Shown here piece after piece: positions 11,729 through 22,202 of a DNA stretch of 64,000 bases. The stretch's first letter is position 1. Every line of letters begins with the position of its first letter. The notes below the pieces were generated by a model. That model searched no databases. It was not told the DNA's origin and was given only the letters and a program-made list of their open reading frames with translations. The stretch comes from Roridomyces roridus (Eukaryota > Basidiomycota > Agaricomycetes > Agaricales > Mycenaceae), in the NCBI GenBank assembly GCA_029378245.1, contig JARKIF010000090.1, positions 62,001 through 126,000 of the forward strand. The letters run 5' to 3'. The translations under genes and the position numbers were made by a program.

Positions 11729-12311
11729 GAAGGTGAAATACGGAGGGGGAAAATGGATGGATGCGACTCCATTGGCACGCGTAGTTGTATGTTGGCGATG
11801 CGGAGGAAATAAAAAGTCTAATGGTCATCGCTAGTCAGTGAACTGCGACCGGTGAGGCCCAAAACACTTGCTCAGAGGAGTGGGCGATGAATCGAGCTGG
11901 CGGCATCAGCGGCACGTACTATGTAACCAACAATTTGAACGGGTGTTGCGGGGTTGAGCGCGACCCTTGACTGCGGTTCGGAGACAACGCGCCAGTCGGG
12001 AGCTCTCCACTTGAAACGGCTGTCCTTTAAGCTTGACGTGGGAGGGCGTAGGAGTTAAAACTGCTTTAAGTGGTACGAGGGGACAGCTGGAGGACTGAAG
12101 GAGAGGATGTAAAGGCTAGTGTGGTGGACAAGTGGTGGAAGTAAGGAAAGAGCCATTCAAAGCTGCGGCTTAGCCATGCCGGGAGCCGGCTCAAGCTGGA
12201 GCCGAGCCATCAAAGCTGTCATGTCAAACAGCTGGCTTGGCTCAGCTTAATTATGGCTCGGCTCTCACGGCTAGCCGAGCCGAGCCGAGTCGCGGCAGCA
12301 CTACCAACAGT

Positions 12312-13329
12312 GTCGAGCCAGTGTTCAACAAACACGATGTGCGGCAAGGAGGTGCCCAAGGCAATGCCAAAATAAAATCCAAAGGAGGAGACGCCGTCCG
12401 GGGAAAATGAGGACGGGATGGCGTGAAGAGAGAAATCAACAATGAGTGTGTGAGGGCTCCCACTGAGCGCAGGAAGCGAAGACGAGGGCAATGCGGCGGC
12501 CATACCAAAAACAGCCAAATGCCCCGGCAAATCTGGTGAGAACAACCAGCAGCGGTCTCCAACCACTGGTGCTCAATGCACAGAAAAACTGGTGCACCAA
12601 AAACGAACCTGCAGTGCAGATGAGCTAGCACGTGTCTCCAAACACTAGCTGTCGGAACCATAGGTCCGAGATGGAGATGTCAGCGACGAGCGCAAATTTG
12701 GTGTGCGCTGATGTCGATTGGAATGTGAAGACCAGGGCTCTCGAACTGGTCTTGCCGAATCGGTCTTCCGCAAACATGCGGCAGAGTGGGGACCCCTGAA
12801 CCCCAAGGCTGATACAGCCCAAGAGGGATTTCCAGAGCACGACAGATGTCAATGCTCCCACCCAATCCAAGAGGTCAAAGCTGTGGAGGCAAAAAATATC
12901 CCCGGGTAGAATGGCAGGGGGTGTTGAGCCTGGAATATCCATGGAGGACAGCAGCTGGATGGTGGTGGTAACAGTGAGCAGCGGGCAGGACACCCGGAAA
13001 GTCGTACAGGTGGTGAATCTGCATGCGCGCTTGGCGTGTGAAAATGCGGACCGTGCGGGCGCCCGGGATCATGACATTCCGGATGGATATCATGCGTATC
13101 CCACGATGTCGAAAGGGGCAGTGGGACGACCAGCAGCGAGCCAGATAGCGGGCATGAATGTGCGCAAGGGAAGGCCACATGGAGAATAAATGTGGTGAGC
13201 GCGGATGGTGGAAATCGAGCCATATCGGAATGAGCAAGAGGTGAGGTCGGATGGACGAAGGTAAGGATTGTAAAGGCAGATATGACGTGGCTGCGACGGA
13301 TGTCGCTAGAGCTGTCGGGGCCCATAACC
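12312..13329. other. internal sequence of the non-autonomous copia-type element
   Basis: No retroviral-type domain on either strand. Minus-strand frames are open for 120-160 codons and rich in Pro, Ser and hydrophobic residues, but match no family I recognise. They may be captured host sequence or chance. Confidence 0.5.
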
Positions 13330-13536
13330 TGTCAGAAAATGCATGCCAGAGGTGGCTGCTAGAGCCAACGAGGCTCAGGATTGAGGAGACACTCGAGTGC
13401 GCAAATGGACAGTAGTGCGACAGGGGACGTGAAAGTCAAGAAGATAGAAGGACTGATTCATATCATACGTAGGCTGTACATCAAGTATACGGATACATAC
13501 AATACGAACCGATGCAAATAAACCCAGTTCCTGACA
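13330..13536 (-). repeat. LTR, right copy (5' LTR in element orientation)
   Basis: 207 bp, identical to 7677-7883 by eye. GGTTATGGGCCC primer site directly inside; target duplication GCAGA at 13537-13541 directly outside. Confidence 0.95.
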
Positions 13537-14998
13537 GCAGATTCGAATGAGGATGGCGGGCAGGATGTGGGGAACGCCGGCGTGTTCACGGTGGGCGGGG
13601 TCAATTCCTCGTTGTATTCTGGGAATATCGAGTTCCTTGGCCTCGCTGCGGGTGGGAATCAATTGGGGTTGTGGATGCTTGGGATTACCGGTGCGTTTTC
13701 TTCAGTTCATTTATTTCAAATCTTCGTCTAGGAGCGGGATGCTGAAGACGTACACAGCTATCACGGTTGGTGGCAAGTCTATCGACATTACGCCCAACGC
13801 GACGCTGGCCATGTTCGATACGAGCTCGAACGAGATTATTGGGCCAGATGCGGACGTTAGAGCTATTTATGCGGCGATTCCGGGGTCGAGTGAGCCGACG
13901 GAGACGGTGTTCCAATATCGTGCGTTTTTTTTCTCTCTTCCCTTCCTTCCTTTTTTTCCAATCGGCTGAATAAGTAACATAAATTCAGCGTGTAACACCA
14001 CGGTGAAGGTGTCGATTTCATTCGGTGGGCAATCCTGGGATATCGATCCGCAGGATATGAATCAAGGGGCTGTGCAGAGTGGGAGTGCGGATTGTTTTGG
14101 TGCGTTCGGGAGTGTAACTGGGACACAGAATCCTAGTTGGCGGTTGGGTATTCCGTTCTTGGTGCGTTGTCCTCAGCTCCATGCAGATCCGGCTGTGCTT
14201 GCTTACTGGGGAGTGTAGAGGAACGTGTATACTGTGTTGAGGCAGAACCCGCCTGCGATTGGATTCGCCGAGTTGAGTACGGTGGTTGGTGGGACTGGTG
14301 AGTTCTTCTCTTCCACTTACATTTCGAAACAGCTCGTCTCATTCAACAAAGGTGCACCGAACGCTACCCAAACCAACCCCAGCTCCGTCTCCGCGTCTAG
14401 TCAGAGTTCCGCTTCAGGATCAACGCCAACCAATAGCACTCCATCGCAAGTCTCCGCAAAACCGAAAAGCAAGTCCAACGTCGGTGCGATTGCCGGCGGT
14501 GTCATTGCCGGCGTCGCAGTCATCATCCTCCTCATAGTCGGATTCATACTCTACCGCCGCCGCCGGCAGAGACGTACGACGGCGCCGGGCGAGCGCGGCG
14601 AGAGGGACTTTACTGTCTCTGCGTTTCCCAGTGATATGGAGTCTTCGGCACCGCCTTTGTCGTCTTTGGGTGGATCCCCAGTGGTGACAAGTCCTGTGCT
14701 CTCGCCCAAACGCGCTGGGATTCAGAATCAGCCTTATGGCAGGCTGGCGTCGGATAACTATGTCATGACGCAGAAGGGGTTGAGGCTTTCCCCTGGGACA
14801 AGTCCGGCGTCATCATCAGTTACATCGGCGTCGGCAGTGTCTCCAAGTGAGATCTCTTCACCTGCCCTTCCACCAGGGGCGGCGCAACCGGTGACGGTGC
14901 CCACGGACCCTGCGATTCTGCAAGAGCTGCAGACGTTGAGGAATGAAGTGAGGTGGTTGGTTAATGAGAGGAGCGAGCCGCCGCCGATATATACCTGA
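13537..14998 (+). pseudogene. aspartic protease (family A1), C-terminal half with membrane anchor
   Basis: Continues the gene broken at 7676. SNEDGGQDVGNAGVFTVGGV leads to GLWMLGIT, then (intron 13691-13757) AITVGGKSIDI, the second active-site motif AMFDTSSNEIIGP, FQYPCNTTVKVSI (intron 13921-13988), DCFGAFGSV and AIGFAEL. A Ser/Thr-rich linker precedes one transmembrane helix (GAIAGGVIAGVAVIILLIVG), a basic YRRRRQRR stop-transfer and a cytoplasmic tail ending LRNEVRWLVNERSEPPPIYT. This is the basidiomycete membrane-anchored pepsin-like layout. Both active-site triplets are DTS rather than DTG. Apart from the insertion no lesion is seen. As it stands the second half has no promoter or signal peptide of its own. 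Confidence 0.87.
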
Positions 14999-15768
14999 TT
15001 ATGTACATGAATACTACTACTTGCGTTTGTGGGAACTGGGAATTGGAAGCTCTAAATTTTTGGATCTCCGTTTATACCTGAAGCTGGAATATCTGCAGCA
15101 AATCTGCGTAACATTACTTCGGAGCCCAGGTTCAACCGCCCGTCCTGTTTTTCTGTTGAGTTGACGAATAGCATATAAGATCTGGAGAGATAAAGACGCA
15201 TCCCATGGATGTTGACGGGGTTCAATCCAGAACTCTTTGCATGTTTTTGAGAGCAGGCTGACTATTTGACGGACTGGAAGAATGAACTGCGTCTGAATCT
15301 GAAATTCCTCACTGATCGCTCCCACCTGTCGTTCGAATCGGCTTTGGGTCCATAGCTATTAGCCAAGAGGAGTAGCCGGAACACTTTTTTCATGTTCGAC
15401 TTGACGTAGTTCTGCAAAGTTTACTCTTTTGATTCACAGCACAGGCGGAGTGCTGGGGATGCGTAGATACTCGAACTTGCAGCTGACACAGCTGTATTCA
15501 CGAGCGAAGCATGTTGAAGCCGGTCCAGCCGTCAGAGCATCCAGTTTGGTCCGTGCGGTCTTGAATTGACCTTGGATGTAAAATGTAGAATTGGTGGAAG
15601 GAAGACACTGGACATGGCGTTAATCCGAGCCTGAATGTGCCCCTATTTGACTTTCGGCCGAAAGCTGATCCGAGCCAAGCACGACCAAGCAGATGCTGTG
15701 CCGCTCCGAGATCCGCAACAGCTGCTCTTTCTTCCCCTCACCTCTCTCTCACCCACCGTCTTTCTGCT
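14999..15768. other. intergenic
   Basis: Nothing recognised; the last roughly 60 bases are CT-rich (CTCTTTCTTCCCCTCACCTCTC), a common promoter/leader composition in front of fungal genes. Confidence 0.5.
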
Positions 15769-16904
15769 ATGCCTGCGCCCGCAGTCGTAGGAGTCTACGT
15801 CCTCGCTGCTGTTGGAACCGTCGCTGCTGGCGTCGCCTTCAAGGAGGTACGTCCCCATCGTGTCCATCGACTCGTGTGACTCGGTTGCTGAGGGAAGCTT
15901 ATCAGTTCGTCTACGAGCCACATATCGCTCCGCGCATCGAGCGTTGGGCAGAGAACTTCCTTGCCAGACGGGAAGCTCGTAAGCGGGCGCGGAATGCCAT
16001 TGCGGTCCCAGTCAGCAGCAGTGACGGGAGCAGTAAGCGGGATGGGGATGACGGGCGTGGGCTTGGTGACGAGGGCGGGAGCTTTGACGGCAAGAGCACG
16101 TACGAGCTCGAGAGCTTGATTTCGCAGGAGGTACGACAATGGAGAGAGGGCGTCGATGTTGGCCCGAGCTCTGGCCTGCGTCATCGAAGGACCGGCGGTG
16201 CTCCACCGGCTTTGGATGAGGTGCGTGGCCTCGGCCGATCCATCATCTCTCATAACTAACCAACTCGCTCGCAGTCGAATATCATCATCCCGTACTCACC
16301 CATGTCGCCCACCCACGTCCTCTTCGATCCCAACGATGGGCTCAGCGTGTCATCACCGACGTCGACGATCAGCAGCCGCGTCCCGACGCCTGCTAGCACC
16401 CTCTCGCACGAGAGCTTCCGTGCACCACCGCCACAGGTACCCACCCCGGATCCATCTGTCCGCGGGTCCCCCACTCGTGCCCTTGCCTCCTCGGCGCGCA
16501 CTGACATTGTCGATACTGACCCCTTCTCCTCCCCATCACACGTCCCCTCTCTATCCCTCTCCCACCCACTAGACCTCGAATCCGAAGCAGATCTAGCCCT
16601 CCTCTCCGCCTCGACGCCCACATCCTCCCGCCCCGTCTCGCCGTTCTCCGATTTCTCCTCCGCTTCCCAAATCGGCGGCGGCGGTGGCGGGCACGAACAG
16701 TTTTATTCGTTTGCGAGCATGTCGACGGTCTCGCCCGAGATTACTTTGGGCGTGTTGTCTGCGTCTGAGAGTGGGTCGGGCTCGGAGGCGGGAGATGAGT
16801 TGGATGCGGACCTGGACCGGTGGAGTAATGCCGGGAGCGAGATTTCTGGGTCCAGTTGGGCTAGTGTAGGTGTGAGCACTGGTGCTGGCGCTAGGAGTGG
16901 GTGA
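15769..16904 (+). CDS. uncharacterised Ser-rich protein with N-terminal membrane helix, about 340 aa
   Basis: Exons 15769-15846, 15906-16220 and 16275-16904 join in frame. The N-terminus (MPAPAVVGVYVLAAVGTVAAGVAF) is a single hydrophobic segment, a signal anchor or mitochondrial/ER tether. A charged Arg/Glu helix (IERWAENFLARREARKRAR) follows, then a conserved-looking TYELESLISQEVRQWREGV, and a long Ser/Thr/Pro-rich, probably disordered C-terminal half with a Gly run (GGGGGG) and acidic SGSEAGDELDADLD. The start codon follows a CT-rich leader. I do not recognise the family; a membrane-bound scaffold is only a guess. Confidence 0.75.
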
Positions 16905-17646
16905 GGGCTCTGCTGCTCTCGCTGCTCTGGGCATATACGGATCTCCATACACGGCCGTGGTATTTATCTCTACATCTCTCCCCTCACTCCCTTTTCTTGA
17001 TTCGATCTCTCTCTCTCTCTCTCGTGTTTTGTTGTAAATCCTAATGCATATACATTTTTTCGTGGTTTAGATTATTGTGCGTTCTTGTGGAATGACAAGA
17101 GCAAGACTGTGTGTCGCATACTCATCGGGTTCGACCAGCTTCCGACTCGCTTCTTGCGCCGACTCGATTGTATAAGCCAAGCCCGGTTCTCCGCGGATGC
17201 TAGGTGAGTTTGTCTATCCAACGACTAATGTGCTTGTAGTAATATCGGAACATTGCCGCCATATACGACGCCAACTCGCAACCTCAGAGTTGCCCCAGAA
17301 TCCCTTGCTATGCCGTTTCTCATTCGGAAAATTGATTCCTCTAGATCTGCTTTCGATTGCTCACTCTGTCAGGCGTGTTTTCCAGCTTCCATTCCACTGG
17401 GCTACAGCCATCCGAGCGAGAAACTCGACAGTGGATCAAAGTCTGGGCGGACCCCGGTACGAATTAAATGGAGCGTCTTCCTTCCTTGGCGCCGTGAAGT
17501 TTCGCTTTCACCTTGAGCCATCACCGCCCGTGGCACCGCTTGCTCCAACATAACATTCCTTTTGCAAGCCATGCTCCCTCCAAGCGGCGTATTTAAACCC
17601 CTCGGTGCGTTCTCAGACTTTACTTCACTCCCTCTCACTATTAAAC
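16905..17646. other. intergenic; probable ADH promoter
   Basis: Contains a (CT)n run at 17009-17023 and a TATTTAAA box at 17589-17596, about 50 bases before the dehydrogenase start. Confidence 0.45.
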
Positions 17647-19001
17647 ATGAGCGCAACACATGGACCCACCCCCACCACGATGCTCGCCGCGCGATACGTC
17701 CCAGGCCACGAACGACTCGTCATCGACAGACATTATCCCCTGCGTTCGGATCTCAAGGACGACGAGGTGTTGATCAAGATGTCTGCAGCGGGCGTGTGTC
17801 ATTCGGATGTAGGCTTTTTGAGTGGGGTGACCATGGATTCACGGACGTATGTTATGGGGCATGAGGCGTGTGGGGTTGCTGTCAAGTGCTTCATTTCTCT
17901 TCTTCTGCTCATCGAGGGTTGTCTGACGCCTTTTGTTGATAACGTTAATCCAGGCTAGGCCCGAAAGTCGATGCCTTTTCGATTCATTTGGGCAAGCTAT
18001 ACGCCGTCCTGGCTGTGGATAGTTGTATGAATCCGACCAAAGGCACGTTTGGGGTCGGCCTAGATGGTGCTTATGCAGAGTATTTCATTGCGACCGTGGA
18101 TCAGCTTGCTCCTGTGGTGAGGGTTGAATTTTATTCCAAACGATTCCATTCCTTGCTTACGTTGGGATTTGGATATTATAGCCCCACGGCGTTCCCCCGG
18201 AGGTGGCTGCTATTGCGTGCGATGCGGGTGTGACGGCGTATAATGCCGTGCAGCATGCCGCTCAGGTGGGTCCGAAGCCTTCCTGTGAATCCAGCTGATT
18301 GGGATATGATATGCAGGTTCGAAAGGGAGACAAGGTCCTCATCTTCGGCATTGGTGGTCTCGGTCACTTGGCCGCTCAATATGCGCGGTACTTTGGTGCT
18401 ACAGGTGAGTCTATGAGTATTCGCTGTCTCCAAGTTCCCTTCCCTTGACGATTCGCCGTCTATGTAGTCTATGTCTGTGACTTCAAAGTCGCCGCACGCA
18501 AATTAGCGCTGGAGCTAGGCGCCACGGAAGCCTTTGACTGGCTTGAGCTGGATAAGAGGACCAAGGAGGGGTTCACGGTGGATACGACGATTGATTTCAT
18601 TGCGAGTAATCAATGTGCGTTGATTCTTCCTGTGTTCCATCTGGGTCGGAATAGGATACTGACGGAGGGGTCGGTTATTCAAGCTTTCACCTCTGCGATG
18701 GCTGCACTGCAAGGGAATGGCGCGCATTTCCCTAGCGCTCCCAAACTCGTACTTGTACGTGTCAGGTTTGGTCAGGCCAAGCGATACAGATTGACTCTGC
18801 CACCTCAGGTTGGTTTCAGTGCCGAGAATCTAGTTTTCAACACCCTCAGTATCATTCTATCCGGAGTTCAAAGTGAGTTGAAATTGACGGAGGGTTGTTG
18901 TGCCGCCCACGCCCAAGTCGACTGTGGAGGAGCGGGAACATCTGGTGGAGGGAGAGGATTCGGAGGAGACGATGGATGGTTTCAGTCGGTTGAGCGTATA
19001 G
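17647..19001 (+). CDS. zinc-type alcohol dehydrogenase (MDR superfamily)
   Basis: Exons joined by short introns (17886-17953, 18117-18181, 18266-18316, 18405-18467, 18614-18683, about 18757-18809). GroES-like catalytic domain: AAGVCHSDVGFLSG (catalytic Cys) and MGHEACGVAV (GHE zinc motif). Rossmann domain: VRKGDKVLIFGIGGLGHLAAQYA, then VYVCDFKVAARKLALELGA. It should oxidise or reduce alcohols/aldehydes with NAD(P). The lobe between the domains lacks the usual four-Cys structural zinc cluster. The C-terminus is atypical: after LSIILSGVQ the usual segment ending EELxEVLxLV is missing, and the frame ends in a Glu-rich tail (STVEEREHLVEGEDSEE...). The last intron or 3' end may be damaged; end coordinate uncertain. 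Confidence 0.75.
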
Positions 19002-19397
19002 TCGTGAGTTGTAAGTACTTAGTGAGTGGTTACTATTTATTTTTTTGTGGACGTCCACTGATCGCATTTCCGGATGACACGGAATCCGTGGTGTCTGTGT
19101 CTCCATGCTGCCCGTGCTACCGAGCAGGGACCTGGTTACAAGCTTTCGTACATCCAACCGGGCCTGTCCGTCAAACCCGGCAGCCAGGTGAAGCCGCCAC
19201 ATTCGCGGATCGCACCGTTTGAATGGCTTGCACACTTGACGGGGTTGGGAGGAGCGGGCCTGGCCGCTATATCTGAGACGCTCGGCAGTGCACGTCCGGA
19301 CACCACCAGGCACATTGTATTCTGATGCGCGGACTGGGCCGTTCTTCCTGCTATATTTATCAGCTCGCTCCACTGCCGAAATATCAACATCTCCAGG
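19002..19397. promoter_or_regulatory. probable promoter of the secreted peroxidase
   Basis: CTATATTTATC at 19349-19359 is a TATA-like box about 40-50 bases before the start codon at 19398. No gene seen. Confidence 0.4.
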
Positions 19398-21367
19398 ATG
19401 TTTCCCCTCCTCACTCTCTCGCTTTCACTCGCAACCTTGACACACGCATACATATGGCCCTCACCCCAGCTCGACGCACTCGAAGCGGCGCGCTTCGATC
19501 AGCTGGGACTCGATGGCGAACAGCTCGCTGGGCGTCTCAATCCTTGTGATTCGTTTGTGTTTGCCCTCGATGGGAGTGGGCGGACAAATGCGGCGGATTG
19601 GATACGGACGGTATGCAGCTGAGAGTGGGCCCAACTCGTGTATTTGTTCATGACGTGTTGCAGGCATGGAGCGATATGGCCACCTACGATGCTTCAGCCG
19701 GAACCGGCGGCCTTGATGCGTCCATTCGATTTGCAGAGGAGCAACAGCGGCCGGAGGTGCTTCAGTTGTGTTTCAGTTGACATCGAGGCTGACTGCCAAC
19801 TCGGATACTCAGAACGCCGGCACTTCAGCTTCGGATACTTTCGCTGTCGTCACTCCCACCCGGTATATTGGGTGTACGTACATACTCTCTCCAATCTGCA
19901 TATTCTGTACCTCTGAAATGGGTGCAACAGACGCAGACACACTCGCACTGATGACCACCATGGCCATCGAAAACTGGTGTGCCGAACTCTTCTCGATCGT
20001 CCCGTGCATATCTCACTGAAATCTAGTGGAGGCCCCGTAATTCCCTTTCGAGGAGGACGCGTGGATGCAACAGAGGCCAACGCTCCGGGTGTTCCTCAGC
20101 CACAACAGGATCTCAGCTCGCATACGGCGGCCTTCGCCCGGGCGGGTTTCAGCCAAACGGATATGATTGGACTGGTCGCATGCGGGCACACTTTTGGTGG
20201 TGTTCAGCATTCTGTCTATCCCAACATTGTGAACGTGCTGAACGAGCCCAATGATGCGGACGATGTGGCGGATTTCGATTCTACGTTCGTCACTTTTGAC
20301 AATAATGTGTGAGTTGCTCTCCTTGCTTCTTCTCTTTCTTTCGCTAAGAGCGCTCGCAGTGCCTCCGAGTATATCTCCGGCACCACCAAGAACCCTCTGG
20401 TTGTGGGCTTTAACGATACGACCAACTCGGACAAGCGGATCTTCGGTAGCGATGGGAATGTTACCATGAAATCGTGCGTCTTTGAACCCATTCAGCTTGC
20501 GATATCCGACCTTCCGTCCAGATTCGCACAGTCCCCTTCTCTGTTTGCTTCGACGTGCTCTTCCTTGTTTGCCCGCATGCTTGACACTGTCCCGAGTGGC
20601 GTCGAGCTCACGGACGTCATCACTCCTCTCCCCATCAAACCGGCCTTTGTGGAATTCAGCCTCAACAACAAGTCTCTCGAGATGGCCGGCCAAGTGCGCG
20701 TGCGTAGTGCTCAGATCCATCCATCCATTCTCGTCTAATCGCCGTATAGTTTTGGAATCAAACCCAAGCCCAAGTCGGCACCGTGATAATGCTGTGGGAC
20801 GACCATCTCGGCGGGACGGGTATTGAGACCCTCAAGTTTTTCGGCACGGGCACCTACAAAGCAGGGCAAGTCAGCTCGGCGTGGTACGGCTTCAACACGT
20901 CCAGCCCCAACACGAACAAAATCCTCAACCTCGACCCCGTGGCGGGAGTTGAACGTCTTCGATTCCTCGTCAATGACCAGGTGCAAGACCAAGGCGGGGT
21001 CGGGTTCGCGGTCCAAGACGCGTATATGTTCTCCGATACGTCCTGTATCACCTTGAATGACCCGCCGATTGGGTTGGTGGTCGGCCGGCTCGATGTTGCT
21101 GTGCGCACCAGCGCGAATCTGACTCGGTTGTACATCGAGACTTCGGGAAGTGACGCCTTTGGACGTGTTACTGTCACGGAGACGGACATAACGCGCCCAG
21201 CGCAGCCTGTTGTACCGAATCCGGCGTATGAGTTGTGGAGTTTGACGGTGAATTCGACTTTCGGGTTTACGATCGGGGCAGTGGTTGACGGGGAGAAGTT
21301 TTCGACGACGCTGGGGAGGACTGTTAACACGAACCAATGGCCGGCTTGTCCTGGTGTTTTGATTTGA
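19398..21367 (+). CDS. secreted heme peroxidase, basidiomycete type, with C-terminal beta domain; distal His replaced, probable frameshift
   Basis: Signal peptide MFPLLTLSLSLATLTHAY. Peroxidase core: DWIRT-AWSDMATYDASAGTGG, RYIGYADTLALMTTMAIENC, GGPVIPFRGGRVDATE, DMIGLVACGHTFGGVQH (proximal heme His) and FDSTFVTFDNNV...SEYISGTTKNPLVVG. A roughly 200-residue C-terminal part follows (GTVIMLWDDHLGGTGIE...WPACPGVLI). In relatives the distal site reads AYHDMAT or AFHDMAT; here it is AWSDMAT (Ser at 19670-19672), so the acid-base His of classical peroxidases is absent. Between FAEEQQRPE and GASVVFQLTSRL (about 19755) the frame shifts by one base with no splice site to explain it. This is either a young pseudogene or a local error in the sequence. 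Other introns (19610, about 19871, 19979, 20309, 20475, 20701) splice cleanly. Confidence 0.75.
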
Positions 21368-22202
21368 GGGATGCTCCATCTGTGGGAATTTGGGAATTTA
21401 CTTATCTTATCAGCATTGTTTGTTTGTTTGTTTGTAGTAATTGATCGGGAGCTTCCCGGCTTGTTTCAGACCACTACCTCCGACTCCGCTAACACTCTAC
21501 ACCGACTCGCCGGGAGCTACACTCCTCCAAAGCCATCTGCGCCTTATAAGTAGACTACCCTGAACTGGGCGAAAGACTTCGAGCTCATCGCCTTGTCATC
21601 ACCCGACTATTTCTCCCGTCTGATTAGGAGGATGGCCACGGATGACCATCATGTTTCTTAGCCCTCGAGCTTCCAGTACATCACCGGCGCGCATCCCCTC
21701 TCCCAGGTGTTCATCCTGGTCATACTTCCGTCAAGGCCGGTACTACCACTCCAGCGCTCACATATTGGATTCCCGCTGGCAATTTCTCCAAACGCGCCAA
21801 GTGGGAATCCACATAATAAAGACCTAGGAACAATCTTTGGGCGCGCGTTGGAGTACCAGATATCAGTAACTTGAAGGCAGTGAAATCGATAACTTAGCTC
21901 GTGGCTCAGCCTTGGCCCCTTGGCGCACTCCACCAGCACTGGCAGAACTGCGAAAATCAAGACGCCGGCCCCGTCTGCACTTCCACTTCCCTCGACCGTC
22001 CCTGTTCTCAGAAAGCGCCAAGAAAGCGCCCAAGCCTTGTGGTACCTACACAGCCTCGATGGAGAGAGATCTTCCATCACGGATGCATCTAAATCCGGTG
22101 CTTGTGATGACAACCGCCCATATAATTGGCGGCGGCGGTACAGACAAAAGCATCCCTTCCTTTTCTCGTCCGTCAATGTCGCTATCCGTTCAAGGCCATG
22201 TT
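21368..22202. other. intergenic
   Basis: Contains a (TTTG)n/(TTGT)n run at 21417-21436. An open frame from 21912 leads into the next gene and may hold an alternative upstream start (ATG at 22059). Confidence 0.45.

Larger units (their letters stand above)
8107..12303 (-). mobile_element. complete hAT DNA transposon, 4197 bp
   Basis: Ends are TAGTGCTGCC and its reverse complement, with about 19 of 21 terminal bases matching. They are flanked by the 8-bp duplication CCAACAGT at 8099-8106 and 12304-12311, the length expected for hAT. Both ends are packed with subterminal GGCTCGGCT/AGCCGAGCC motifs (8120-8250, 12150-12300). One transposase gene fills the interior with no visible stop or frameshift. 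It is inserted in the LTR element described separately. Confidence 0.95.
7677..13536 (-). mobile_element. copia-type LTR retroelement, non-autonomous, carrying a nested hAT
   Basis: Two identical 207-bp LTRs (TGTCAG...CTGACA) flank an internal region with GCAGA target duplications outside. Read on the minus strand, the base after the 13330-13536 LTR begins GGTTATGGGCCC (13318-13329). This is complementary to the anticodon arm of initiator tRNA-Met, the half-tRNA primer site known from Drosophila copia. The purine tract AAAGGTGGGAG (7884-7894) abuts the other LTR, fixing a minus orientation. Without the hAT the interior is only about 1.24 kb and shows no gag, protease, integrase or RT. A 158-codon open frame (12849-13325) has no motif I recognise. 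The element must have moved using proteins made elsewhere. Identical LTRs mean a recent insertion. Confidence 0.9.

Noticed and set aside
12849..13325. 158-codon frame after the copia-type primer site as a gag gene
   Set aside because: Position fits, but no zinc knuckle or gag-like helices; rich in Pro and His.
13690..13735. Frameshift in the protease second half
   Set aside because: A 67-base GT-AG intron (13691-13757) explains the change of frame and yields GITAITVGGKS.
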